Below the pieces are notes generated by a model, which saw nothing but the letters and a program-made list of their open reading frames with translations, was not told the origin of the DNA and did not search any database. From contig CANLYJ010000002.1 of the NCBI GenBank assembly GCA_947495295.1, forward strand, positions 620,001 through 684,000: 64,000 nt of DNA, given 5' to 3'. Of the stretch, positions 1 through 7,829 are shown one piece after another. The position numbers were made by a program, and so were the translations under genes. Position 1 is the stretch's first letter. Every line of letters begins with the position of its first letter. The DNA comes from an uncultured Paracoccaceae bacterium (lineage in GTDB: Bacteria; Pseudomonadota; Alphaproteobacteria; Rhodobacterales; Rhodobacteraceae).

Positions 1-480
1 TCAAAACGTGATGACTGGCTTGACGATCATGAGCCATAGTAGTGCAACAATCGCCAAGAACGCTGGAATGCCACATGCAAACCAAATGCGATAAAGTCGC
101 ATGTACCGTGGCGTGAGAGCTGTACCTGATTGCGCCGACATACGGGCCTCATCTCGCATTTTTGCTTGGATCGACACGACGGGAAGCCAAAAGAGTCCAA
201 TAAATACATAAAGCGCAAGCGAGAGGGCGATCCAGCCATCCCAAAGTGGCCATCCAAGATTGCGTGCTAAAATGAAGCCCGTGATAGGTTGCGCTACTGC
301 AGCCGTTGCCGTGAATAGCATGTCTGCGATGACTACAATGCCGGCTGTATGCGCGATAGTGGCGGCGTCCTTGGTACAATGGGCCATAACCATAAAAAAA
401 GCGATCCCTGCGCCTGTGCCAATTAATACACAGGCACCAAGGATATGCAGCAAAAGCACTACATCAATCCAAACGATCAT
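1..480 (-). CDS. DUF2269 family integral membrane protein
   Basis: The 159-residue product has four hydrophobic segments (about residues 5-30, 45-72, 78-102 and 130-155) and no catalytic motif, matching the DUF2269 family of small membrane proteins of unknown function. The stop codon is at bases 1-3, so the gene is complete. Its ATG overlaps the TGA of the upstream SDR-DoxX gene in an ATGA arrangement, so the two are probably translationally coupled. This fits, because the partner also ends in a small membrane domain. The region is richer in A+T than the rest of the window. The family call is from recall of sequence style and the function is unknown. Confidence 0.75.
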   Translation of the reverse strand: MIVWIDVVLLLHILGACVLIGTGAGIAFFMVMAHCTKDAATIAHTAGIVVIADMLFTATAAVAQPITGFILARNLGWPLWDGWIALSLALYVFIGLFWLPVVSIQAKMRDEARMSAQSGTALTPRYMRLYRIWFACGIPAFLAIVALLWLMIVKPVITF

Positions 481-1804
481 CGCGTTTCCAATGCAATGCG
501 TGCAACCAAAGCCAATGTAACACTTGGCAGCACTTTGACCAAAGGACCGAGCGGATCAAGCCAAAGGTTAGGCACGAAAAGCGTTGAAGCTGCCAAATAG
601 AAAATACTGACCCAAATGGCACACCAGCACGCCAGTCTAGCATAGGGTCGGTAGGCAAATCCTACTGCTATCGCGATATCGACTATGGCCCAGAAAAGCA
701 CGCTGGTGACTGCCAAGGCATGTGTCCAACCGACATCTTCAAGAATAAGCGCAGCCTCGTTCATCCTGATGAAACCAATGACACCAGACAAAAACCAAAA
801 CAAAATTAGCGTGGCGATGATAATGGGGGTCAGCAGCGCCATTCGCGCAAACAGTCGATCCTCGGCCCGCGCTGGCATACTAGCCATTGTCTGCGACAGT
901 GATCTGATAGGGGGCAACCCAAATTCCGAAAGGTCTGTCTGGTTTCCAGTACACCATCGGCCAACACTTTGACGGCGGTGCTTCTCAATGGTGACCGCCA
1001 CCCTAGTTTGCCCAATCCATCCGCAACTCTGGATATTGTTCCTATCAAAAAATGTGGGATCAGGATTTCACGTCTCGCAGGCGCAAATCCCAGCCATTGG
1101 CGCATAGACGCCACAACTTCCTGCAAAGTATGCGTATCGCTTTCGACCAAATCCCCCACAAAACCCGAGGGAATATTGCCTGCGAGTGCTGCGCTCACGG
1201 CTTCAACAACATCATCTAGTGCGATAGTCTGAACTTTGGCCTCAGGTATTGCGATAGGCTGTATCAAGGGAACTGCAGCCAGCATGCGCAACATGGTCGT
1301 GCCGCCATAGCTATGTCTGGCCAAGACAAGTCCTGGTCTGAATATTTGATGGGTTTTAGCCGCCGTCTGGATAGCGGCATCTCCGCGCGCCTTTGACGCA
1401 AGAAATGGCGTTGTCGCATCCGCATGTGCACCTGCCGCTGAAATCTGAACAAGCTGCACGTCCGCGGATGCGCACGCTTGGGCCAAAGCAAACACGGCAT
1501 AATGATGGACCACCTCTAGGTGATCCTCAGGCCCATTCTGCAAAGCGCCTGAACAATTCACCACGGCGTCAACGCCCTTTAGAAAAGGTTGCCACTTACT
1601 CACTTCAGTCAATGTGCGAAGGTCTGCGGCCAGCCAGCTGATGCTTGGAAGTACGCGTTTTCCGGTGTCGATATCGCGACCAAGCCCGATGGTCGTATGC
1701 CCGTCTCGCGCCAAACGCTGCGCAACCCCACTGCCGATTAGGCCATATGCACCTACTATCAGGACCGTCATCCTTGAAGGGGTATTTAGTATGCGGTCAC
1801 TCAT
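477..1804 (-). pseudogene. SDR (NAD(P)-binding) - DoxX-like fusion protein, frameshifted
   Basis: The first frame (bases 1804 down to about 950) encodes an atypical short-chain dehydrogenase with the nucleotide-binding motif GAYGLIGSG near residue 18, as in NAD-dependent epimerase/NmrA-like proteins. The second frame, down to 477, encodes a DoxX-like membrane domain with about four hydrophobic segments. In homologues these are one protein of about 430 residues. Here the reading passes from VLADGV in one frame to TGNQTDL in the other at about bases 949-953. Restoring one missing base there would give a continuous protein. An alternative start is ATG at 1771 (MTVLIVGA). Either the gene is a recent pseudogene or the base was lost in sequencing. 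The 3' end overlaps the DUF2269 start. Confidence 0.75.
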
Positions 1805-2317
1805 GTGAATTCTCTATTGAATAATCAGGGTCGCGGTCATCTAAATACACGGTGTCCCAGTTTTGGGAAACGCATCTCTGCTGGTATTGCGGACATCGGC
1901 CGCTCCGCGGAAAATCAGCACAATGGGCTCGTTACCGTCATAGGGACAGCCGCAGCGTTTGGGCACCAAGGCTTGGTGAGTTCGTCGAGCACGGCCCAAA
2001 GACCGCCGCAAAAGTCGAGGATACCTAAATCAGAGCTCCCTTCGAGATGTCCCATGGAGGGTGTGAGACGCGGCGACGGTTCTGTAGCAACAGCCTAGAC
2101 CGGCCAATTGCGGTTTCCACCTTGCGGTTACATACCCCGCCAACCCAATCATGATCCAATGAGTTCGAAGGGAACAAAGGCAACCTCAGACAAAAGAGGC
2201 TGGCAGCTCACCAAACTAGCATTGACGGGTTAGTGAACACAATCTGCTCTTCCCTGCCATTCGGGTGCCGACTGAGCGCTTGCAGCATTCCTGCTGCACT
2301 TGACGGTCGCCCACATA
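1805..2317. other. gene-poor, relatively A+T-rich intergenic stretch
   Basis: About 0.5 kb separates the start of the frameshifted SDR-DoxX gene from the terminator of the purine operon. Reading frames here are short, lack ribosome-binding sites and have compositions unlike real proteins. It must contain the promoter of the minus-strand SDR-DoxX/DUF2269 pair. No tRNA, repeat or recognisable gene remnant was found. Confidence 0.5.
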
Positions 2318-2346
2318 AGAAAGACCCCCGCAAATGCAGGGGCCCT
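2318..2346 (-). terminator. rho-independent terminator of the xdh-BMP operon
   Basis: Read on the minus strand, a CCCCTGC / GCGGGGG stem (one G-T pair) with an ATTT loop is followed by TCTTTCTTAT. It lies about 25-50 bases past the stop codon of the BMP binding protein, the last gene of the long minus-strand run. Confidence 0.7.
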
Positions 2347-2370
2347 TAGCGATTTTGGGTCTGTTCATTC

Positions 2371-3450
2371 CTATTGTGGAATATCGCCGCTGAGCCCTTC
2401 GACGTAGAAGTTCATGCCAGCGAGCGTGCCGTCATCGGCGACCTCGCCATCGGCCAGCCAGGCTGATCCATCCTGTTTGTTGATTGGCCCTGTGAACGGG
2501 TGGTAATCGCCTGCTTCCATGGATGCGATCATTGCCTCGGCGCTTGCCTTGACCTCGGCAGGTACGGCGTCGGTGATGTCACCGATTTCGACCATCCCGG
2601 GGGCAATCCCGTCCCATGTGTTTGTGCTTTCCCACGTGCCGTCGATCACAGCCTGGGTCCGCGCGATGTAGTAAGGCGACCAGTTGTCGATGATCGAGGA
2701 TACCCTTGGGAATGGCCCAAACTCGGCCATGTCGGAGGCTTGCCCGAAGGTTACCACGTTACCGGCCGCCTGTGCTGCCGCCTGCGGTGCGGTCGAATCT
2801 GTGTGCTGCAAGATCACGTCAGCGCCTTGTTCGATCAGCACACTTGCGGCTTCGGCCTCTTTTGCGGGGTCGAACCATGTATAGGCCCAGACAATCTTGA
2901 ACTCGACGTCAGGGTTCACTTCCTTGGCGTGCAGATAAGCTGCGTTGATGCCCCGGATCACCTCTGGGATCGGGAAAGACGCGATATAGCCGATCACGTT
3001 GCTTTCGGTCATATGCCCGGCGATATGCCCTTGCACGGCGCGCCCTTCGTAGAAACGGGCGGAATAAACAGATACATTATCGGCCTGTTTGTAGCCGGTT
3101 GCATGTTCGAATTTCACGTCCGGGAATTTGCCAGCCACGTTGATTGTCTGGTCCATATACCCAAAAGAGGTTGTAAAGATCAGGTCCGCCCCTTGCAGCG
3201 CCATCTGGGTCATCACCCGTTCCGCATCTGGCCCTTCGGGCACGCTTTCCACAAACACGGTTTCAACCGCATCGCCGAAATGTTCCTCGACCGCCAATCG
3301 TCCCTGATTGTGTTCGTAGGTCCAGCCGCCGTCGCCCACGGGCCCGACATAGACAAAGCCGACCTTCGTCTTTTCGTGCCCATCGGCCAGCGCCCCTGTT
3401 GCAAGTCCCAAGGCGAGTGTTGCCCCGGTGAGTAGTTTGTTGAGTTTCAT
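2371..3450 (-). CDS. BMP family ABC transporter substrate-binding protein
   Basis: This is a 359-residue periplasmic binding protein of the Bmp/PnrA (basic membrane protein) type, which serves nucleoside and purine ABC importers. The N-terminus is a typical signal peptide ending LATGALADG. The mature part opens with KVGFVYVGPVGDGGWTYEHN, the family signature, and continues with the GYMDQT and GYIASFPIPEV segments. The start at 3450 (MKLNKLLTG) is preceded by AAGGGGA at good spacing; an upstream in-frame ATG adds 15 residues that are not signal-like. It follows the two permeases and xdhABC, so the ligand is probably a purine base or nucleoside. That substrate is inferred from context only. Confidence 0.9.
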   Translation of the reverse strand: MKLNKLLTGATLALGLATGALADGHEKTKVGFVYVGPVGDGGWTYEHNQGRLAVEEHFGDAVETVFVESVPEGPDAERVMTQMALQGADLIFTTSFGYMDQTINVAGKFPDVKFEHATGYKQADNVSVYSARFYEGRAVQGHIAGHMTESNVIGYIASFPIPEVIRGINAAYLHAKEVNPDVEFKIVWAYTWFDPAKEAEAASVLIEQGADVILQHTDSTAPQAAAQAAGNVVTFGQASDMAEFGPFPRVSSIIDNWSPYYIARTQAVIDGTWESTNTWDGIAPGMVEIGDITDAVPAEVKASAEAMIASMEAGDYHPFTGPINKQDGSAWLADGEVADDGTLAGMNFYVEGLSGDIPQ

Positions 3451-3481
3451 TATCGTCCCCTTGTTGGTCGTAGATGTGCCC

Positions 3482-4396
3482 CTAGCGTGAGGCATGGAAT
3501 GATTGGCCCAGTGAGCCTGGCGCCCGTCCAGCGCGCATAATAACCAGAACCGCGATGGTGGCCAGATAGGGCGCCATGGAAAGGTATTCGACGGCGATGG
3601 CGGCCCCGGCTGCCTGCAGGTTGAGCTGCAATACGGTCACCCCGCCAAACAAATAAGCACCCAGCAAAAGCCGTCCGGGCCGCCAACTGGCGAACACCAC
3701 GATCGCCAGCGCGATCCAGCCTGCCCCGGCGGTCATCCCTTCGGTCCATTGCGGCACCCGCACAAGGCTGAGATAGGCCCCGCCAAGCCCTGCGCAGGCC
3801 CCGCCGAACATGATCGCCAGCATCCGCACCCGCATGACGTGGTAGCCCAGCGCATGCGCCGCTTCGTGGTTTTCGCCCACGGCCCGCAGGATCAAACCCG
3901 CGCGTGAATATTTCAGGAAAGCCCATGTCGCCGCCACGATCCCTAACCCCAGATAGACCATGGGATCGTGTTGAAAGATGATCGGCCCGATGACCGGAAT
4001 GTCCCCCAGAAGCGGGATGTGCCAATCAGGGAAGCTGGGTGCTTTGATCCCGATATAACCTTGTCCCATCAGCGCAGACAGCCCCAGCCCAAAGAGTGTC
4101 AGTGCGAGCCCGGTGGCCACCTGATTGGACAGCAGGAACTGTGTCAGCACCCCGAAGATCACTGACAGAAGCGCCCCGCCGATGGCCGCCCCAATGAAGC
4201 CGAGCCATGGCGACCCGGTATTGACCGCCACGATGAACCCGCAGACCGCCCCGGTGATCATCATCCCTTCGACCCCGAGGTTCAGGACACCCGCCCGTTC
4301 GACGACGAGTTCGCCGATAGCGGCCAGAAGGATAGGGGTTGCTGCCACCATGAGCGAGGCGAGCAGGAGGATTGGATTGATTGCTGAGAGGTCCAT
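3482..4396 (-). CDS. ABC transporter permease (BMP/nucleoside importer, second permease)
   Basis: The 304-residue inner-membrane protein has 8-10 hydrophobic segments and is of the BPD_transp_2 family, the NupQ/YufQ-like partner of BMP-type importers. The motif GELVVERAGVLNLGVEGMM near residues 27-45 is characteristic. The start ATG at 4396 shares its A with the TAA stop of the preceding permease (TAATG), which indicates translational coupling. It pairs with the gene at 4396-5478 to form the membrane channel of the importer. Confidence 0.9.
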   Translation of the reverse strand: MDLSAINPILLLASLMVAATPILLAAIGELVVERAGVLNLGVEGMMITGAVCGFIVAVNTGSPWLGFIGAAIGGALLSVIFGVLTQFLLSNQVATGLALTLFGLGLSALMGQGYIGIKAPSFPDWHIPLLGDIPVIGPIIFQHDPMVYLGLGIVAATWAFLKYSRAGLILRAVGENHEAAHALGYHVMRVRMLAIMFGGACAGLGGAYLSLVRVPQWTEGMTAGAGWIALAIVVFASWRPGRLLLGAYLFGGVTVLQLNLQAAGAAIAVEYLSMAPYLATIAVLVIMRAGRAPGSLGQSFHASR

Positions 4397-5478
4397 TACA
4401 CAACCTGCCTCCGTCCGAAACGCACCGCGTAATTCGTCAACACGTCTACCGCGAGCAAGAAGAATAGCAGCATCCCTTGCATCAGTTGGATCGCGGCCAA
4501 GGGCAGCCCCAGATTGGATTGCGCGATTTCGCCGCCGATATAGGTCAGCGCCATCAGCCCGCCTGCCAGCAATATCCCCACCGGGTGCAGCCGCCCGAGG
4601 AAGGCCACAATGATTGCGGTGAACCCGTAGCCCACGTTGAAATCGATGCTGATCTGGCCTGCGGGACCTGCGACCTCGAACAGACCTGCCGCCCCGGCCA
4701 GCCCGCCCGACAGCCCCATGCAGATCAGGATCATTGCTGTCGGGTTGACCCCGGCGAATTTCGCGGCACGCGGGCTTTGCCCGGCCAGTCGCACGTTGAA
4801 ACCGAAGATATGCCGCGACAGGGCGATATAGGCAAAGATGACTGCGATGAGTGCTGTTACGACCCCCCAATGCATCCCTGACCCAGAGATGATTTCGAGG
4901 TTCGCCGCCGATGGGTATTGCGACAGGTTCCGACTTCCTGGAAAGCCCATCCCATCAGGGTTACGTAGCGCGCCCAGCGCCATGGAGGCCATCAGCTGTT
5001 CGGCCACATAGACCAGCATGAGCGAGACGAGGATTTCATTGGTCCCGAATTTTACCTTGAGGATGCCCGGGATCATTGCCCAAAGCGTGCCCCCGAGTAT
5101 CCCGGCGATGATCATCAGGGGGAAGATGATGAAGGATTCTGTGGGGTAGAAGGCCAGCCCGACAGCGGCCCCGCAGATCGCGCCCACGATATATTGCCCT
5201 TCGGCCCCGATATTCCAGATCCCGGCCCGGAACCCGAATGACAGCCCGATGGCGATCAGCACCAGTGGCGCCCCTTTGATCAGCAATTGTGGCCGGTAGA
5301 ACCACGCGAATTCGGAAAACAGCGGGTCGAGGAAGATCGTGCGGATCGTCTCGAACGGGTTTTTGCCCAAGGCGGCAAAGAGCAATCCGCCGCAGATCAT
5401 CGTCAGAAGGACGGCGAGGAGGGGGGTGGCCAAGCTCCAGATGCGGGATGGCTGCGGGCGTTTTTCGAGTGTGATCAT
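4396..5478 (-). CDS. ABC transporter permease (BMP/nucleoside importer, first permease)
   Basis: This 360-residue inner-membrane permease is the NupP/YufP-like half of a BMP-dependent importer. The family segment FRAGIWNIGAEGQYIVGA is visible near residue 85. I start it at MITLEKRPQ (5478), because residues predicted from the further upstream ATG lie inside a palindromic repeat and are Arg/Gly-rich and not conserved-looking. A 90-base gap holding a strong inverted repeat separates it from the ATPase gene, the only sizeable gap inside the operon. Confidence 0.88.
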   Translation of the reverse strand: MITLEKRPQPSRIWSLATPLLAVLLTMICGGLLFAALGKNPFETIRTIFLDPLFSEFAWFYRPQLLIKGAPLVLIAIGLSFGFRAGIWNIGAEGQYIVGAICGAAVGLAFYPTESFIIFPLMIIAGILGGTLWAMIPGILKVKFGTNEILVSLMLVYVAEQLMASMALGALRNPDGMGFPGSRNLSQYPSAANLEIISGSGMHWGVVTALIAVIFAYIALSRHIFGFNVRLAGQSPRAAKFAGVNPTAMILICMGLSGGLAGAAGLFEVAGPAGQISIDFNVGYGFTAIIVAFLGRLHPVGILLAGGLMALTYIGGEIAQSNLGLPLAAIQLMQGMLLFFLLAVDVLTNYAVRFGRRQVV

Positions 5479-5492
5479 GAGTCGGCGCAGCC

Positions 5493-5559
5493 GGGCAGCG
5501 CCCGGACCTCCCCCTTGGGGAGAGCGCTTCGCACCCACCCCGAGGTCCGGGCACTGCCC
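5493..5559. repeat. intergenic palindromic (REP-like) element inside the operon
   Basis: An 18-base arm (5493-5510, beginning GGGCAGCGCCCGG) is repeated inverted at 5542-5559 with one mismatch. Between them is a smaller CCCC-TT-GGGG hairpin. The element fills the gap between the ATPase and first permease genes. In mRNA it would form a long stable stem that could protect an RNA end or lower expression of the downstream genes; that role is inferred. Confidence 0.7.
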
Positions 5560-5568
5560 TGTGTTCCT

Positions 5569-7092
5569 TCAAGCATCCACATGCGCCACCTCCATATCGT
5601 GGGCGCCGCCCAGCATCAGTCCGATTTCCTCGACCGTCAGCCCTTGGGCCGGGCGGGGGGCCGAAAGCCGGCCTTCGTTCAGTGCGGCGAAGCGGTCAGA
5701 GATTCCCATCAATTCATCAAGATCCTGACTGATGCAGATCACCGCAGCCCCCTTGGCGGCCAGATCAAGCAGCGCCTGCCGGATTGCGGCGGCGGCAGAG
5801 GCATCGACCCCCCATGTCGGCTGGTTCACGACCAGCACATCTGGTGCTTGCATGATCTCGCGTCCGATGACGAATTTCTGTAGGTTGCCGCCCGACAGGG
5901 ACCGCGCGGCATTGGCAGGGCCGGGTGTGCGCACGTCAAAATCCTTGATCACCCCTTCGGCGAACCGCCGCGCCTTGGCCCAGTGCAGAAAGCCTTTGCT
6001 GGTCAGGTTTTCGCGGGTCGTCGCCGTCATGATCGCGTTTTCGGTCAGTGACATATCGGGGGCGGCGGCGTGGCCCATTCGTTCTTCGGGTGCTGCCAGA
6101 AGCCCGATTTTGCGCCGTGCATTGGGGGGCATTTGCCCGACCGGCTGGCCTTGAAAATGTACCATGTCGGATGCCACCCGCATTTCGCCTGACAAGGCCG
6201 CAACCAGTTCATCCTGCCCGTTGCCCGCGACGCCGCCGATGCCCAGCACCTCGCCCTTGCTGATATCAATCGTGATATCCCTGAGCGCTGTGCCAAATTG
6301 ATGCGGCGCAGGCGCGCTGAGGTTTTGCAGGGCCAACACCGTTTCACCAGCTGGTTTTTCGGCCTTTTCGGGCACATGCAGTTTGCTGCCCACCATCAGT
6401 TCGGCCATTTCGCGGGCCGAGGTGGCCTTGGGGTCGCATTCGCCCACGACCTCGCCCAGTCGCAGCACGGTCGCGTTGTCGCACAAGGTGCGGATTTCTT
6501 CCAGCTTGTGCGAGATATAGAGGATTGCGGTGCCCTCGGCACTGAGTTGTTTGAGCGTTTCAAACAGGATCGCGACCTCTTGCGGGGTGAGGACCGATGT
6601 GGGTTCATCCATAATCAGGAGCTTGGGATCTTGCAGCAGGCAGCGGATGATCTCGACCCGTTGGCGTTCACCCGCCGAAAGCTCCCCTACTACTCGGTCA
6701 GGGTCGAGCGGCAGCCCGTATTGGTCGGAGACCTGGCGCACCTGTGCAGCGATTTCGCGCTGCGGCGGTGGGTTTTCCATGCCAAGGGCGATGTTTTCGG
6801 CGACATTCATCGCGTCGAATAGCGAAAAATGCTGGAACACCATGGCGACACCGGCGGCACGTGCAGCGCGTGGTTCGGCGGGGGTAAAGGCGTTGCCTTC
6901 CAGCGTCATCGTTCCGCTGTCGGGCTTGACCAGCCCGTAGATGGTTTTCACAAGGGTCGATTTGCCCGCCCCGTTCTCACCCAAAAGCGCGTGAACCTCG
7001 CCCGGGTGGATTTCGAAAGAGACGTCTTTGTTGGCGACGACACCGGGATAGGCTTTGGTCAGCCCTGAGAGGCGCAGCAGTGGTCGGGTCAT
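5569..7092 (-). CDS. ABC transporter ATP-binding protein, duplicated (purine/nucleoside importer)
   Basis: The 507-residue protein has two fused nucleotide-binding domains, as in the RbsA/NupO class. The N-terminal half has Walker A GENGAGKST (about residue 38), signature LSAGERQRVEI and Walker B LLIMDEPTSVL. The C-terminal half has a degenerate Walker A-like GGVAGNGQDELV, signature LSGGNLQKFVIGRE and DVLVVNQPTWGVD. Asymmetric domains of this kind are normal in the family. Its ATG overlaps the TGA of xdhC (ATGA), which physically couples the importer to the xanthine dehydrogenase genes and supports a purine substrate. Confidence 0.92.
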   Translation of the reverse strand: MTRPLLRLSGLTKAYPGVVANKDVSFEIHPGEVHALLGENGAGKSTLVKTIYGLVKPDSGTMTLEGNAFTPAEPRAARAAGVAMVFQHFSLFDAMNVAENIALGMENPPPQREIAAQVRQVSDQYGLPLDPDRVVGELSAGERQRVEIIRCLLQDPKLLIMDEPTSVLTPQEVAILFETLKQLSAEGTAILYISHKLEEIRTLCDNATVLRLGEVVGECDPKATSAREMAELMVGSKLHVPEKAEKPAGETVLALQNLSAPAPHQFGTALRDITIDISKGEVLGIGGVAGNGQDELVAALSGEMRVASDMVHFQGQPVGQMPPNARRKIGLLAAPEERMGHAAAPDMSLTENAIMTATTRENLTSKGFLHWAKARRFAEGVIKDFDVRTPGPANAARSLSGGNLQKFVIGREIMQAPDVLVVNQPTWGVDASAAAAIRQALLDLAAKGAAVICISQDLDELMGISDRFAALNEGRLSAPRPAQGLTVEEIGLMLGGAHDMEVAHVDA

Positions 7093-7829
7093 CCGGCGTG
7101 GTCCTTGATGGCGCTATTTTGCGCGCTGATCATGGCGGTTGCGACGCCCAGCGCAATGGCTGCGGGGCGCTTTCCCAGGCTTGGATCGCCGATTGGACAC
7201 GCGATGCGCGATATGCTGGCGGGGCGATGCCCCAATGCGGCGAGCCGCGATTTGAACCGCGCCCATTTGGTCGCCGATCCGATCAATCCCGCGCTGCCGA
7301 AAGGCCGCGACAGGATAGCGTGGCACAGCGCCAGGTCGATGTCGTGGCTATAGGTCAAGATCAGGTGTTCGGCATTGTCGGGCGCGTGTTTGACGGCAGT
7401 TGTCGGGTCTTTGGCCACAAGCGTTGTTGTTTCGGTTTCGGGGAACCGGCCGGCATCGGTGTCGATCCAGGTGATGTCGAAATCGGGCAGCGGGGCCATG
7501 GCATGCACGATGGCCCGCCCCACATGGCCCGCCCCGTAAATCCAGAGTGGCCGCTGCGTAGGTTCGTTCAGCGCCGCTGCCCGTTCCCATGTCAAGGTGA
7601 CAGACCCGCCGCAGCACTGCCCAAGAGCGGGGCCAAGCGGTATGGTTCGGGTATAGGTTTCGCGCCCATCGGCCAGCATCCTGCGCGCCTCTGCCATGGC
7701 GTCCCATTCCAGCGTGCCGCCGCCGATTGTGCCGCAGGTTCGGTCGGCCCAGACCAGCATTTGCGTGCCAGCCTCACGTGGGACGGAGCCAGCGGTTTTG
7801 CTGACTGTTATGCGGATCGGTCCTGTCAT
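7089..7829 (-). CDS. xdhC: xanthine dehydrogenase accessory protein XdhC
   Basis: XdhC binds molybdenum cofactor, promotes its sulfuration and delivers it to XdhB. The 246-residue protein has the conserved N-terminal segment TAGSVPREAGTQMLV, the CGTIGGGTLEWDAM motif and a Rossmann-like domain with WIYGAGHVGRAIVHAM near residue 95. It is slightly short at the N-terminus compared with many family members, but the ATG overlaps the xdhB stop in the usual ATGA way. It lies between the xdhB and ATPase genes with 4-base overlaps on both sides. Confidence 0.92.
   Translation of the reverse strand: MTGPIRITVSKTAGSVPREAGTQMLVWADRTCGTIGGGTLEWDAMAEARRMLADGRETYTRTIPLGPALGQCCGGSVTLTWERAAALNEPTQRPLWIYGAGHVGRAIVHAMAPLPDFDITWIDTDAGRFPETETTTLVAKDPTTAVKHAPDNAEHLILTYSHDIDLALCHAILSRPFGSAGLIGSATKWARFKSRLAALGHRPASISRIACPIGDPSLGKRPAAIALGVATAMISAQNSAIKDHAG

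Noticed and set aside
1805..2098. Possible small gene after the SDR start on the plus strand
   Set aside because: No ribosome-binding site, atypical composition, and it overlaps the promoter region of the divergent SDR gene.
2500..3435. A 311-codon plus-strand frame opposite the BMP binding protein
   Set aside because: Shadow frame of a high-G+C gene; the composition is not protein-like and the opposite strand is clearly coding.
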